Shown: one piece after another, positions 8,913 through 18,255 of the stretch
Position numbering within the stretch: the stretch's first letter is position 1
How the letters are laid out: each line of letters starts with the position of its first letter
From: Amycolatopsis rifamycinica
Lineage (GTDB): Bacteria; Actinomycetota; Actinomycetes; Mycobacteriales; Pseudonocardiaceae
Length of the DNA stretch: 64,000 nt
Direction: 5' to 3'
NCBI RefSeq assembly: GCF_000695625.1
Contig: NZ_JMQI01000071.1
Coordinates: 1 to 64,000 of the forward strand
Position numbers and translations under genes: made by a program
Notes under the pieces: generated by a model
The model's input: the letters and a program-made list of their open reading frames with translations, nothing else
Database searches by the model: none
What the model was told of the DNA's origin: nothing

Positions 8913-9797
8913 TTGCTCAAGCAACTCGGCAACGTCAAGGTGCGCGTGGCCATCGCCGCGGTCGTCGTGGTCGGGGGCGTACTCACCGCCTTCGCGCTCA
9001 ACAGCGGCTCCGGAAGCGACAACTGGCGCGCCCAGTGCGTTTCGGCGCCGGCCGGTCCGGCGGGCAAGCAGGCGAGCGCCGTCGCCGAAGCCCGGCAAGC
9101 GCTGCTGAGCAAGGGGAAGGACCCGCGTCTCGGCATCGCCATCGTCGACCTGGACGCCTGCGCGGTCGAGACGAGCTGGAAGGCCGACCAGCCCCAGCCG
9201 ACGGCGTCCGTGGTGAAGCTGCTCATCGCCCTCGACCTGATCGACCGCGCCGGAGTGCCCTCCGGCAGCGAAGCGACGGCCGTCCGGACCATGCTTTCGG
9301 CCAGCGACGACCGCGTCGCCAGCCGCCTGTGGCAGCAGAACGGCGGAGCGGAGATCGTCCGGCGGCAGGTCGCGAAGCTGGGGCTGGCGCACACCACGCC
9401 GCCGGCCGACGCCGGCCAGTGGGGCTCCACCCGGATGTCGCCCACCGACGTCGTCACGGTGTACCGGTACATCACCGCGAAACTGTCCGAAGAAGAACGC
9501 GGGTTCGTCACCGAGGCGATGGAGAACGCGCCGCGCACCGCCGTCGACGGCTTCGACCAGCACTTCGGGATCCCGAGCGCCTTCCCGGGCGCGCACTGGG
9601 CAGTGAAGCAGGGCTGGGGCAGCTCGGAGGCCCGGCGGGTGCTCAACACCACGGGGCTGGTCCGGACCGCGTCCGGCTTCTACGCGGTCGCCGTGATGGC
9701 GTCCTGGAGCGAAACCATCGGCTGGCCCACCGCCACCACGGCACTGACCACGGCCATCGGCACGCTGAAGGCCTCGCTCAAGGCAGGCAAGGCCTGA
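8913..9797 (+). CDS. Exported beta-lactamase-fold serine hydrolase
   Basis: The 294-residue protein starts at TTG 8913 behind GGAGG (8901-8905). An N-terminal hydrophobic anchor covers residues 9-29 (VRVAIAAVVVVGGVLTAFAL). The serine-hydrolase domain shows the SxxK motif in TASVVKL near residue 99, SASDD in place of SDN near 130, and KQGWG where KTG is expected near 235. This fits class A beta-lactamase-like or penicillin-binding-like hydrolases, but the altered motifs make true beta-lactamase activity doubtful. Cell-wall peptide hydrolysis is an alternative. Confidence 0.8.
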   Translation: MLKQLGNVKVRVAIAAVVVVGGVLTAFALNSGSGSDNWRAQCVSAPAGPAGKQASAVAEARQALLSKGKDPRLGIAIVDLDACAVETSWKADQPQPTASVVKLLIALDLIDRAGVPSGSEATAVRTMLSASDDRVASRLWQQNGGAEIVRRQVAKLGLAHTTPPADAGQWGSTRMSPTDVVTVYRYITAKLSEEERGFVTEAMENAPRTAVDGFDQHFGIPSAFPGAHWAVKQGWGSSEARRVLNTTGLVRTASGFYAVAVMASWSETIGWPTATTALTTAIGTLKASLKAGKA

Positions 9798-9804
9798 AGT
9801 GGAT

Positions 9805-9850
9805 GCCGGCCCCCGGGTCGCCAGGTCGGCGACGGCGCCCGGGGACCGGC
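9805..9850. terminator. Nested stem-loop between convergent genes
   Basis: An outer 13-bp arm pair (9805-9817 and 9838-9850, one mismatch) encloses an inner GTCGCC/GGCGAC hairpin. It lies just after the serine hydrolase stop, with a convergent gene on the other side, so it probably terminates the hydrolase transcript. The rest of 9851-9995 shows nothing recognisable. Confidence 0.55.
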
Positions 9851-9995
9851 GCGGTGCTGTCGCGGGAACGCTCTCTTCGGCCGCGTCCAACACGCGTCGG
9901 GGGGAGGGCGGAAACTTCTGCTGCACACCATGTTCCGCAATCCCCCGCCCCGGCGGAAGTGCCCACGGCACCCGGTGGCCGTGCTTTTCACATGA

Positions 9996-11177
9996 TCAGG
10001 CGGGCGTGACCTTCAGCAGCTTGTCGTCCGTTCCGTCCGACGTGGTCACGTACAGGGCGCCGTCCGGGCCGCTGCGGGCCGCGCGCAGGCGGCCGAACTT
10101 GTCGTCGAACTCCGGGGGCAGGGTCACGTCGAGGACCTTGCCCGCCTCGTCCAAGTGGTACAGCAGCAGCTTCTGGCCCTTCAGCGCCACCACGACGAGC
10201 GCGCCGTCGTTCGCTCCCCACTGTGCGCCGGTCAGGAAGGCGTTGCCGCTGATCGCCTCGGTGATTTCGCCGGACGTCCACAGTGGACTGACCGCGTCCG
10301 GGAACCGCTTGAGGTCGGTCATCGGGACGCTCTCGTCGTAGCCGGACTCCGTGCCGCCCTTCGACGGGTCCCAGCCGTAGTTGGCGCCCGGCTTGAGCAG
10401 GTTGACCTCGTCGTCGAACGTCGGGCCGTGCTCGGCGGTGATCACTTGGCCGCTGCCCGGGCGGATCGCCACGCCCTGGACGTTGCGGTGGCCGTAGGTG
10501 TAGATCAGCTGCTCGCGCCGGTCGCTCGCGTTGATGAACGGGTTGTCCGGCAACGGGTTCCCGGTCTTCGCGTCGAGCCGCAGCACCTTGCCGCCGAGGG
10601 AGTGGCGGTCCTGGGCGATCGACGCGCGTGCGGTGTCGCCGGTGCCGACGAGCAGCGCGCCGTCCGGGGCGAACGTCGGGCGGCAGCCGGAGTGGCGTCC
10701 GCTCGGGTTCACCGGCAGCCCGGTGAGCAGGTCCTTCACCTTCGTCGCGCTCCCGCCGTCGGCGGCCAGCTTCCACGTGACCAGCCGGATGTCGACGGCC
10801 TTGCCGCCTTCCTGGTGGTCCTGGCAGGTGATGAACTCGCGGCTGGTCGCGAAGTCCGGGCTGACGACCATGCCGAGCAGCCCGCCCTCGCCCTTGACCA
10901 GGACGTCGGAGAAGTCGGCGCGCACCTCCGCCGCCCGCCCGCCCCGGACGAGCGCGAGCTTGCCGGGCCGCTGCGGCACGAGGATGCCGCCGTCGGGCAG
11001 GAAGCCGACGTCCCAGCCGTGCTCCAGCCCGGCGGTCACCGTCTCGACCTTGAAGCCCCCGCTCGCGGCGGCCGGGGTGGGCGCCGGCGGGACGCTCTGC
11101 ACCGGCTCGCTCGCCGCTCCCGAGCAGCCCATGACCAGCAGGAACAGGACACTGATGAGACCCAGCGCACACCGCAT
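9996..11177 (-). CDS. PQQ-type glucose/sorbosone dehydrogenase-like lipoprotein
   Basis: A 393-residue exported lipoprotein. The signal peptide MRCALGLISVLFLLVMGCSG ends in a lipobox-like VMGC. The mature part is a six-bladed propeller of the soluble glucose dehydrogenase/sorbosone dehydrogenase family, with YGHRNVQGVA, ITAEHGPTFDDEVN and ANYGWDPSKGG as family landmarks. Members oxidise sugars with PQQ, but many actinobacterial copies have no known substrate. It is convergent with the serine hydrolase. Confidence 0.87.
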   Translation of the reverse strand: MRCALGLISVLFLLVMGCSGAASEPVQSVPPAPTPAAASGGFKVETVTAGLEHGWDVGFLPDGGILVPQRPGKLALVRGGRAAEVRADFSDVLVKGEGGLLGMVVSPDFATSREFITCQDHQEGGKAVDIRLVTWKLAADGGSATKVKDLLTGLPVNPSGRHSGCRPTFAPDGALLVGTGDTARASIAQDRHSLGGKVLRLDAKTGNPLPDNPFINASDRREQLIYTYGHRNVQGVAIRPGSGQVITAEHGPTFDDEVNLLKPGANYGWDPSKGGTESGYDESVPMTDLKRFPDAVSPLWTSGEITEAISGNAFLTGAQWGANDGALVVVALKGQKLLLYHLDEAGKVLDVTLPPEFDDKFGRLRAARSGPDGALYVTTSDGTDDKLLKVTPA

Positions 11178-11241
11178 GGGCTCATCCTGCCATCAAGCGG
11201 TGAAATCGCCGTTCGCCGCCGCGCGGGTGAGGAACTCCAGA

Positions 11242-12039
11242 TCACCCTAACCGGGGAGGAGTGCCGCTGCCGACGTTGCTGGTGGTGTGAAGCCGTTCCG
11301 CGGTCTCGGCGTCCGCGGGCAGGAACGTCTCCAGCTTCAGCTCCGACACGGTCACGTCCGCCGCCGTCGCGAAGGTGGTGATCGCCGTGATCAGCCGCAG
11401 CTCGCCGATCGACGTGGCCAGGCGGACCGGGACCGCGAACCCCAGGTGCTCCGGGCCCGGCGCGGTGGCCGGCGGCAGGTACCCCGTCAGCTCGGCGAGC
11501 TGGGCGGCCAGCCGTTCGTCCGGCGTGCGGGCCAGGTCGTTGCGGAGGCGTTCGAGGATGTGCCGCGCCCAGTCGTCGAGGTTGGCCACGCGCGGGGCCA
11601 CCCCGCGGGGATGCAACGCCAGCCGCAACGTGTCCACCGGTTCGCGCAGCAGCTCCGGCCCGACGCCCTCGGTGAGCAGCCCGAACCCGTCGTTCGCCGC
11701 GACCAGCACGCCGTAGCGGTCGACGACGATCGCCGGGTAGGGGCGGTGGCCGTCGAGCAGCCGCCGCAGGCCGTCGAGGACCGGGCGGATCGCCGGGTCG
11801 TCGAGCCGCGTCTCGGGGTACGTCGGCGCGTAGCCGGCCGCGTGCAGCAGGCCGTTGCGCTCGCGCAGGGGGAGTTCGAGGGATTCGGCGACCCGCAGGA
11901 CCATGCCGCGGCCGGGCACCGAACGCCCGCTCTCCATGAAGCTGACGTGCCGCTGGGTCGTGCCCGCGCGCAGGGCCAGGTCGAGCTGGCTGATCCGCCG
12001 CCGGGTGCGCCAGTCCTTGAGCGCCGTTCCGAAGTCCAC
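11242..12039 (-). CDS. XRE-family regulator with MmyB-like ligand domain
   Basis: The 265-residue protein has an N-terminal Cro/C1 helix-turn-helix (SQLDLALRAGTTQRHVSFME, residues ~18-37). The MmyB-like C-terminal ligand domain is recognised by the DRYGVLVAANDGF and LRLALHPRGVAPRV segments. Such regulators often control an adjacent divergent oxidoreductase gene. Here it diverges from an LLM-class oxidoreductase with 74 bp between starts, containing a 16-bp perfect palindrome. Confidence 0.9.
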   Translation of the reverse strand: MDFGTALKDWRTRRRISQLDLALRAGTTQRHVSFMESGRSVPGRGMVLRVAESLELPLRERNGLLHAAGYAPTYPETRLDDPAIRPVLDGLRRLLDGHRPYPAIVVDRYGVLVAANDGFGLLTEGVGPELLREPVDTLRLALHPRGVAPRVANLDDWARHILERLRNDLARTPDERLAAQLAELTGYLPPATAPGPEHLGFAVPVRLATSIGELRLITAITTFATAADVTVSELKLETFLPADAETAERLHTTSNVGSGTPPRLG

Positions 12040-12063
12040 GGGTCCATCCTGCTCGGCCGGTCC

Positions 12064-12079
12064 ATTCCCCGCGGGGAAT
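12064..12079. promoter_or_regulatory. 16-bp palindrome between divergent XRE and LLM genes
   Basis: ATTCCCCGCGGGGAAT is a perfect palindrome midway between the starts of the XRE regulator (12039) and the LLM oxidoreductase (12114). This is the expected place for an operator of the regulator controlling both genes. The assignment is by position only. Confidence 0.5.
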
Positions 12080-12113
12080 TGAGGGCATACCCGGGTGCGG
12101 CGAAGCTTCGCCC

Positions 12114-13031
12114 ATGACGAACTACGGCTTGGTCATCCCGACCTACCAGCCCATCCTCGACGCCGGGCGGACCGCGCCCGAGCTGGTCACCACGGCCGTC
12201 GCCGCGGAAGAGCTCCGCCTCGACTCGGTCTGGGTCGGCGACACCCTCGCGCGGGCGCCCCTGGACGCGCTCGCGGTGCTGTCCGCCTTCGCCGCCCAGA
12301 CCTCCCGGGTGACGCTGGGGACGTCCGCGCTGCTCCCGGCCCTGCGCAACCCCATCCTGACGGCGAACCAGCTGCTTTCGATCGACCTGCTGAGTGCCGG
12401 CCGCCTCACGGTGGCCGTCGGCGCCGGGTTCGCCGGGCGCAGCGAGCCGGAGTTCGCGTTCGCGGGCGTGCCGTGGGAGCGCCGCCGGGCCCGCCTGGAC
12501 GACATCGTGGCGCTCTGGCGCGCGGCCTGGAGCGGCGAGAAGTCCTTCCACGGCACGGTCCTGCACCACGACTCGCTGCCGGTGTTCCCGGCGCCCGCTC
12601 GCCCCGGCGGGCCACCGGTGTGGCTGGCGGCGTACACGCCGGGCGCGCTGGAGCGCGTCGCCCGGTTGTACGACGGCTGGCTGCCGTACCCGCCGGACCC
12701 GGCGGATTACGGCACCGGCCTGGCCCGGATCCGCGCTTCGTCGTCCCGGCCGGTGACCCCGGCGCTGTTCGCGACGGTCCTGGTGGAGGACGACGCCGAC
12801 CGCGGGCAGGTGCTGCTGGAGGAGTACTGCCAGAGCAACTACGGGCGCCCGGCGGCGTTCGTCCAGGGGATCCAGATGCAGGTGAGCGGCAGTGCCGCGG
12901 AGGTGGCCGCGCGGCTGCGCGAGTACGAAGGCGTGGAGCACTTCCTGCTGCGTATCGCGAGCACGGACCCGAAGGTGTTCGACGAGCAGCTGCCCCGTGT
13001 GGCCGAGGTCGTGGACCTGCTGCGCTGTTGA
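12114..13031 (+). CDS. LLM-class (luciferase-like, probably F420-dependent) oxidoreductase
   Basis: A 305-residue TIM-barrel flavin/F420 enzyme of the luciferase-like family. Typical features are the N-terminal GLVIPTYQPIL strand, SVWVGDTL near residue 40, GRLTVAVGAGF near 100 and the late ARLYDGWLPYPPDP segment. Actinobacterial members mostly use reduced F420, which fits the presence of other F420-type proteins in this window. The substrate is unknown. It is probably controlled by the divergent XRE regulator. Confidence 0.87.
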   Translation: MTNYGLVIPTYQPILDAGRTAPELVTTAVAAEELRLDSVWVGDTLARAPLDALAVLSAFAAQTSRVTLGTSALLPALRNPILTANQLLSIDLLSAGRLTVAVGAGFAGRSEPEFAFAGVPWERRRARLDDIVALWRAAWSGEKSFHGTVLHHDSLPVFPAPARPGGPPVWLAAYTPGALERVARLYDGWLPYPPDPADYGTGLARIRASSSRPVTPALFATVLVEDDADRGQVLLEEYCQSNYGRPAAFVQGIQMQVSGSAAEVAARLREYEGVEHFLLRIASTDPKVFDEQLPRVAEVVDLLRC

Positions 13032-13098
13032 CCACCCGCTCGGGGCGCGGACCAGCCGTGATCGGAAACCTGTCGGGGGTGGCACGTAGGCTGGGACC

Positions 13099-16000
13099 GT
13101 GACCGACGCTCCACTGTCCGGACTCCTCACCGCCATCCTTCCCGACCCGGCCCTGCGCGGGGTGGTCGAGCGCGCCGGCGCGCCGCTGCTCGAGCTGCAG
13201 GGGCCGATCGCCGCGCGGCAGCTCGTCGCCGCCGCTGTCGCCTCCGACGAAGGGGCCGGCAGGCCCGTGCTCGCCGTCACCGCCACCGGGCGGGAGGCCG
13301 ACGAGCTGACCGCGGCCCTGAAAGCCCTCATCGGCCAGGACAGAGTCGCCGACTTCCCCTCCTGGGAAACCCTGCCGCACGAGCGGTTGTCCCCGCGGGC
13401 GGACACCGTCGGCCGCCGGCTCGAGGTGCTGCACCGGCTGAAGACCGGGGACGACGACCTGCGCGTGGTCGTCGCCACCGTGCGCAGCCTGATCCAGCCC
13501 ATGGCGCCCGGGCTCGGCTCGCTCGCCCCGGTCGACCTCGTCGTCGGCGAAGAGCAGAGCTTCGAGGGTCTCCTCGAGCGGCTGGTCGAGCTGGCGTACA
13601 CCCGGGTCGACATGGTCGAGAAACGCGGCGAGTTCGCCGTCCGCGGCGGCATCCTCGACCTGTTCGGGCCCACCGCGCAGCACCCCGTCCGGGTGGAGTT
13701 CTGGGGCGACGAGGTCAGCGAGATCCGCGCGTTCGCCGTCTCCGACCAGCGGTCGCTGCCCGGCGAGATCCCGCGGGTCACCGCGCCGCCGTGCCGGGAG
13801 CTGCTGCTCACCCCGCCGGTCAAGGAAAAGGCCGCGGAACTGGCGAAGACGTACGAAGCCGACGCGCACCTGGCCGAGATGCTCACCAAGCTCGCCGACG
13901 GCATCCCGGTCGAGGGCATGGAGGCGCTCATCCCGGTCCTCTGCGAAGGCGAGCTCGAGCTGCTCACCGACGCGATGCCGGTGGGCACCCACGTCCTGCT
14001 CACCGACCCGGAGAAGATCCGCGCCCGCGCCGCCGACCTCGTCCGCACCGGCCAGGAGTTCCTCGAAGCCTCCTGGACGACGGCCGCGGCGGGCGGGCAG
14101 GCCCCGATCGACCTCGGCGCGTCGGCCTACCGCGGGCTCGAAGAGATCGCCTCCCACGCGCAGCACACCCAGCGCCCCTGGTGGACGATCACCCAGCTGA
14201 CCAGCGAAGACCCGGACGTCTACCGCGTCTCGGTCGAGGCCGCGCCCGGCTACCGCGGCGAGCTCGAGCGCGCGACGGCGGACCTGCGCGCCCACACCGC
14301 GGCGGGCGGCACGGCGGTGCTCGTCGTCGCCGGTCAGGGCACCGCGGCGCGCGCGGTGGAGCAGCTCACCAGCGCCGACGTCCCGGCGACCCAGGCCGGC
14401 GACGGCCTCAAGGACGCCCCGGCCGCGGGCATGGTCACGGTCACCTGCGGCGGCCTCACCGACGGGTTCGTCTCGCCGGAGCGCGCCCTGGTCGTGCTCA
14501 GCGAAGCGGACCTCACCGGCCGCGGCGCGGGCGCCGGAACGTCCACAAAGGACCTGAACACCAAGATGCCGTCGCGGCGGCGCAACGCGGTCGACCCGCT
14601 GGCGCTCAAGGCCGGCGACTACGTGGTGCACGACCAGCACGGCATCGGCCGGTTCGTCGAGATGGTCCAGCGGACGGTCGCGGGCGCCACCCGCGAGTAC
14701 CTCCTGCTGGAGTACGCGTCCTCCAAGCGCGGCCACCCGGGCGACCGGCTGTTCGTGCCCACCGACCAGCTCGACGAGGTCTCCCGGTACGTCGGCGGCG
14801 AGCTGCCCACGCTCAACAAGCTCGGCGGCTCCGACTGGAAGAACACCAAGGCCAAGGCCAAGAAGGCGGTCAAGGAGATCGCCGCCGAGCTCGTCCAGCT
14901 GTACGCGGCGCGCCAGTCCGCGCCCGGGCACGCGTTCGGCCCGGACACGCCGTGGCAGCACGAGCTGGAAGACGCGTTCCCCTTCACCGAGACGAACGAC
15001 CAGCTCGCCGCGATCGACGAGGTCAAGGCCGACATGGAACGCGGCGTCCCGATGGACCGCGTCATCTGCGGTGACGTCGGCTACGGCAAGACGGAGATCG
15101 CCGTGCGGGCGGCGTTCAAGGCGGTCCAGGACGGCAAGCAGGTCGCGGTCCTCGTGCCGACGACGCTGCTCGCCCAGCAGCACCTGAACACCTTCACCGA
15201 GCGCATGCGCTCCTTCCCGGTGACGATCAAGGGCCTGTCCCGCTTCACGAACAAGACCGAGTCCGACCTGATCCTGGAGCAGCTCGCCGCGGGCGAGGTC
15301 GACATCGTCATCGGCACGCACCGCCTGCTGCAGACCGGCGTCCGCTGGAAGGACCTGGGTCTGATCATCGTCGACGAGGAGCAGCGGTTCGGCGTCGAGC
15401 ACAAGGAGCACATCAAGGCCCTGCGGACGCACGTCGACGTGCTGACGATGTCGGCGACACCCATTCCGCGCACGCTGGAGATGTCGCTGGCCGGCATCCG
15501 CGAGATGTCGACCATCCTGACCCCGCCGGAAGACCGCCACCCGATCCTCACGTACGTCGGCGCGTACGACGACAAGCAGGTCGGCGCGGCCATCCGCCGC
15601 GAGCTGCTGCGCGACGGCCAGGTCTTCTACGTCCACAACCGCGTCTCCTCGATCGAGAAGGCGGCGCGGCGGATCCGCGAGCTGGTGCCGGAGGCGCGCG
15701 TGGTCACCGCGCACGGCCAGATGAACGAGGACAAGCTCGAGAAGATCATCCAGGGCTTCTGGGAAAACGAGTACGACGTCCTGGTGTGCACCACGATCGT
15801 CGAAACCGGGCTCGACATTTCGAACGCCAACACCCTGCTGGTCGAGCGCGGCGACCTGCTGGGACTGGCGCAGCTGCACCAGCTGCGCGGCCGGGTCGGG
15901 CGAGGGCGTGAGCGCGGGTACGCGTACTTCCTGTACCCGCCGGAGGTGCCGCTGACGGAAACCGCGCACGACCGCCTGGCGACGATCGCCCAGAACACCG

Positions 16001-16668
16001 AGCTCGGCGCGGGCATGGCGGTCGCGATGAAGGACCTGGAGATCCGCGGCGCGGGCAACATCCTCGGCGCGGAGCAGTCGGGGCACATCGCGGGCGTCGG
16101 ATTTGATTTGTATGTGCGGCTGGTCGGCGAAGCGGTCGACGCGTTCCGGCGGCACGCGGGCGCGGAGACTTCCGAAGAGGAAGAGCTGGCGGAAGTCCGC
16201 GTGGACCTCCCGATCGACGCGCACATCCCGCACGACTACGTCCCGGGTGAGCGGCTGCGCCTCGAGGCGTACCGCAAGATCGCGGCAGCGCCGGACACGG
16301 AGGGCTTGGACGCGGTCCGCGAAGAGCTGATCGACCGCTACGGCCAGCCGCCGGCCCCGGTGAACCGGCTGCTGGCGGTGGCGCGTTTCCGGCACACGTG
16401 TCGCGAAGCGGGCGTGACGGAGGTGGCGGTCCAGGGCAACACCATCCGGTTCGCGCCCCTGCCCCTGCTGGACTCGCAGATGGTGCGCCTGAAGCGGCTG
16501 TACCCGAAGGCGGTGTTCAAGGCGGTGACGAACACGGTGTCGGTGCCGAAGCCGACGGAGGGCCCGGCCGGTGGGCGGATCGGAGCGCCGACGCTGCGGG
16601 ACGAAGAGCTTCTGGATTGGTGCACGAAACTGCTGGTCCAGCTGACGAAGAAAACCGCCGCTGTTTAG
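13099..16668 (+). CDS. mfd: Transcription-repair coupling factor
   Basis: The 1189-residue Mfd removes RNA polymerase stalled at DNA lesions and recruits UvrA. The UvrB-like N-terminal region comes first. The RNA-polymerase-interacting domain (DYVVHDQHGIGRFVEM) is near residue 505. The RecG-like translocase has Walker A GDVGYGKTE near 657 and the DEEQ box in IIVDEEQRFGVEHKE near 757, and a TRCF C-terminal domain ends the protein. Length and domain order are normal. The GTG start lies 67 bp after the LLM gene. Its position near mazG is conserved in related genomes. Confidence 0.98.
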   Translation: MTDAPLSGLLTAILPDPALRGVVERAGAPLLELQGPIAARQLVAAAVASDEGAGRPVLAVTATGREADELTAALKALIGQDRVADFPSWETLPHERLSPRADTVGRRLEVLHRLKTGDDDLRVVVATVRSLIQPMAPGLGSLAPVDLVVGEEQSFEGLLERLVELAYTRVDMVEKRGEFAVRGGILDLFGPTAQHPVRVEFWGDEVSEIRAFAVSDQRSLPGEIPRVTAPPCRELLLTPPVKEKAAELAKTYEADAHLAEMLTKLADGIPVEGMEALIPVLCEGELELLTDAMPVGTHVLLTDPEKIRARAADLVRTGQEFLEASWTTAAAGGQAPIDLGASAYRGLEEIASHAQHTQRPWWTITQLTSEDPDVYRVSVEAAPGYRGELERATADLRAHTAAGGTAVLVVAGQGTAARAVEQLTSADVPATQAGDGLKDAPAAGMVTVTCGGLTDGFVSPERALVVLSEADLTGRGAGAGTSTKDLNTKMPSRRRNAVDPLALKAGDYVVHDQHGIGRFVEMVQRTVAGATREYLLLEYASSKRGHPGDRLFVPTDQLDEVSRYVGGELPTLNKLGGSDWKNTKAKAKKAVKEIAAELVQLYAARQSAPGHAFGPDTPWQHELEDAFPFTETNDQLAAIDEVKADMERGVPMDRVICGDVGYGKTEIAVRAAFKAVQDGKQVAVLVPTTLLAQQHLNTFTERMRSFPVTIKGLSRFTNKTESDLILEQLAAGEVDIVIGTHRLLQTGVRWKDLGLIIVDEEQRFGVEHKEHIKALRTHVDVLTMSATPIPRTLEMSLAGIREMSTILTPPEDRHPILTYVGAYDDKQVGAAIRRELLRDGQVFYVHNRVSSIEKAARRIRELVPEARVVTAHGQMNEDKLEKIIQGFWENEYDVLVCTTIVETGLDISNANTLLVERGDLLGLAQLHQLRGRVGRGRERGYAYFLYPPEVPLTETAHDRLATIAQNTELGAGMAVAMKDLEIRGAGNILGAEQSGHIAGVGFDLYVRLVGEAVDAFRRHAGAETSEEEELAEVRVDLPIDAHIPHDYVPGERLRLEAYRKIAAAPDTEGLDAVREELIDRYGQPPAPVNRLLAVARFRHTCREAGVTEVAVQGNTIRFAPLPLLDSQMVRLKRLYPKAVFKAVTNTVSVPKPTEGPAGGRIGAPTLRDEELLDWCTKLLVQLTKKTAAV

Positions 16669-16764
16669 GCCCGGTGTAAAGGGGAGCGGACACCCGGCGC
16701 CATTTCGGGGGACTTTCCGTTGTGGCGCCTGGGTTTCTGTCGGTGGTGGCTCTACGTTCGGCGC

Positions 16765-17643
16765 ATGGCGGAATATCGCGAGCCGAACATCCGGGCAAGG
16801 CAGCTTGGTGAACGGCTCCTCGAGCGCATGGCGGAGAAGGGCTGGGGTGTCCGGGAGATGTCCCGGCGCCTGGAGATGAGTGCGCAGTGGGTATCGGCGG
16901 TGACCCGCGGGCGCACCCGGCCGGATCCGGTGAACTTGGCTCGGCTTCTGACGGTTTTGGGCGTGAAGGGTGCGGAATACCACGAGCTGATGGCCATGGG
17001 CGACGAAATGCGCACACCTGGGCTTCTCGAGAAACCGCTCCAGCTGCGCACCTTGATCTGGCACGAGAAACGGGCCACCGCCATGTCGCAGTTCCATGGC
17101 TGCTCGGTGCCCGGATTGCTGCAGACCGCCGACTACGCCCGGAGCTTGATCGCGGAGATCGGCAACGCGACCGATCCGGACCACATCGATGAGCTGGTGT
17201 TCGCTCGGATGGCCCGGCAGGTGGTCCTCGACAAGAGGCCCACCGTCACCTTTGATTTCTACCTACACGAATTCGTGCTTCGGCTGCCCATCGGGCGCGG
17301 AGCGCCCGATGTCATGCGTGGCCAGCTTCGCCAGCTCGATCGGCTCGCTGAGCGCGGCAACATCTCAATCCGGATCGTTCCCGCCCGATGCGGTGGTCAT
17401 CCCGCGATGGCGGGGCATTTCAAGTTGATTGAGTCGGCGGATTTCAGTCCGGTCATCTACATCGACAGTGAGGTGTCCGGGCTGTTCCTCGAGGAGCCTG
17501 CGGAGGTGGTGGCCTACCGTCGAGTGCTCGAAGGGCTCGATCGGGTCGCCCTCGATCGGGCACAATCGAGGGAGTTCATCGCCGACCTGGCGAAGAACCT
17601 CTACTCATCAGGAGTGCGGCGAGATGACGGTGACCTGGCGTAA
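16765..17643 (+). CDS. XRE regulator with DUF5753
   Basis: The 292-residue protein starts at ATG 16765 (MAEYREPNIRARQLGERLLE). It has an XRE helix-turn-helix at residues ~25-60 (WGVREMSRRLEMSAQWVSAV) and a C-terminal DUF5753 region running to residue ~280. Its 3' end overlaps the next gene by 20 bp. Paired XRE-DUF5753 and DUF397 genes are very common in Streptomyces and Pseudonocardiales (bldB/whiJ-like loci) and affect development or antibiotic output. The target here is unknown. Confidence 0.9.
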   Translation: MAEYREPNIRARQLGERLLERMAEKGWGVREMSRRLEMSAQWVSAVTRGRTRPDPVNLARLLTVLGVKGAEYHELMAMGDEMRTPGLLEKPLQLRTLIWHEKRATAMSQFHGCSVPGLLQTADYARSLIAEIGNATDPDHIDELVFARMARQVVLDKRPTVTFDFYLHEFVLRLPIGRGAPDVMRGQLRQLDRLAERGNISIRIVPARCGGHPAMAGHFKLIESADFSPVIYIDSEVSGLFLEEPAEVVAYRRVLEGLDRVALDRAQSREFIADLAKNLYSSGVRRDDGDLA

Positions 17644-17788
17644 GAGCAGCTACAGCACCAACGGTGATGAGTGTGTCGAGGTGGCCACCGGTCCTCAAGT
17701 CCTGATCCGGGACACCAAGGACCGCGAAGGCGGCATCCTCACCGCCTCCACCCCGGCCTGGCGCGAACTCCTTACCCGACTTCGCTGA
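17624..17788 (+). CDS. DUF397 small protein
   Basis: A 54-residue protein with the DUF397 signature: WRKSSYS near the start, CVEVA in the middle, and VLIRDTKD with the family's R-D-[ST]-K pattern, ending in AWRELLTRLR. It starts 20 bp inside the upstream XRE gene, so expression is coupled. In known pairs the DUF397 partner antagonises the XRE regulator. The gene also overlaps 17 bp with the convergent gene on the minus strand. Confidence 0.9.
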   Translation: MTVTWRKSSYSTNGDECVEVATGPQVLIRDTKDREGGILTASTPAWRELLTRLR

Positions 17789-18179
17789 ACATCGGCGGCA
17801 ACGGTTCCGCCAGCCCCATCCGCACCGACTCCACCGGCACCGGAACCGCCCCGGCCCCCGCCATCGGCAGCGGCCGGGGAGTCCGCGGCATCCTCGACCC
17901 CGCGCCTCCACCCCGCCCCGGGTACACGAGCAACCCCCGCGCCGGGTCCGGGACCGCGTCCAGGGCCGCCGTCACGACCGGCAACGTGCGGAACGCGTCG
18001 CGCTGCTCCCCGGTCGCGAACTCGATCTCGAGCACCACACCCCAGCGGTGCTCGTGCCAAACCCACTGCTCAGCGCCGTTCGTCAGAGCGGCCTCGGTGA
18101 GCGCGTCACCGCGGGACAGCCGCCACAACGACGCCGAATGCTCGCCGTCGAACACCTCGATCGTCAGCCACTGGTCCAT
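17772..18179 (-). CDS. Hypothetical protein, 135 aa
   Basis: Not recognised. It is a soluble, acidic, Trp-containing protein (residues 1-100 well structured, e.g. WVWHEHRWGVVLEIEF) with a Gly/Pro-rich C-terminus. Codon usage matches its neighbours, and the opposite strand is non-coding over most of it, which supports it being real. It overlaps the end of the DUF397 gene tail to tail and diverges from the lipoprotein gene at 18256. Confidence 0.65.
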   Translation of the reverse strand: MDQWLTIEVFDGEHSASLWRLSRGDALTEAALTNGAEQWVWHEHRWGVVLEIEFATGEQRDAFRTLPVVTAALDAVPDPARGLLVYPGRGGGAGSRMPRTPRPLPMAGAGAVPVPVESVRMGLAEPLPPMFSEVG

Positions 18180-18255
18180 AAATCGACATTAGCGCCGTCC
18201 GGACCCCATGGGTGTTGCGTTTCGGGGGCGATGGTGTGAGAGGGTATGGCCTGTG

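Noticed and set aside
8913..9797. Calling the exported serine hydrolase a class A beta-lactamase
   Set aside because: SxxK is present, but the SDN, omega-loop Glu and KTG motifs are altered or not evident.
12406..17184. Very long open frame antisense to mfd and the LLM gene
   Set aside because: It is the GC-rich shadow of real genes with strong domain matches on the plus strand; its translation is low-complexity Arg/Asp/Gly-rich.
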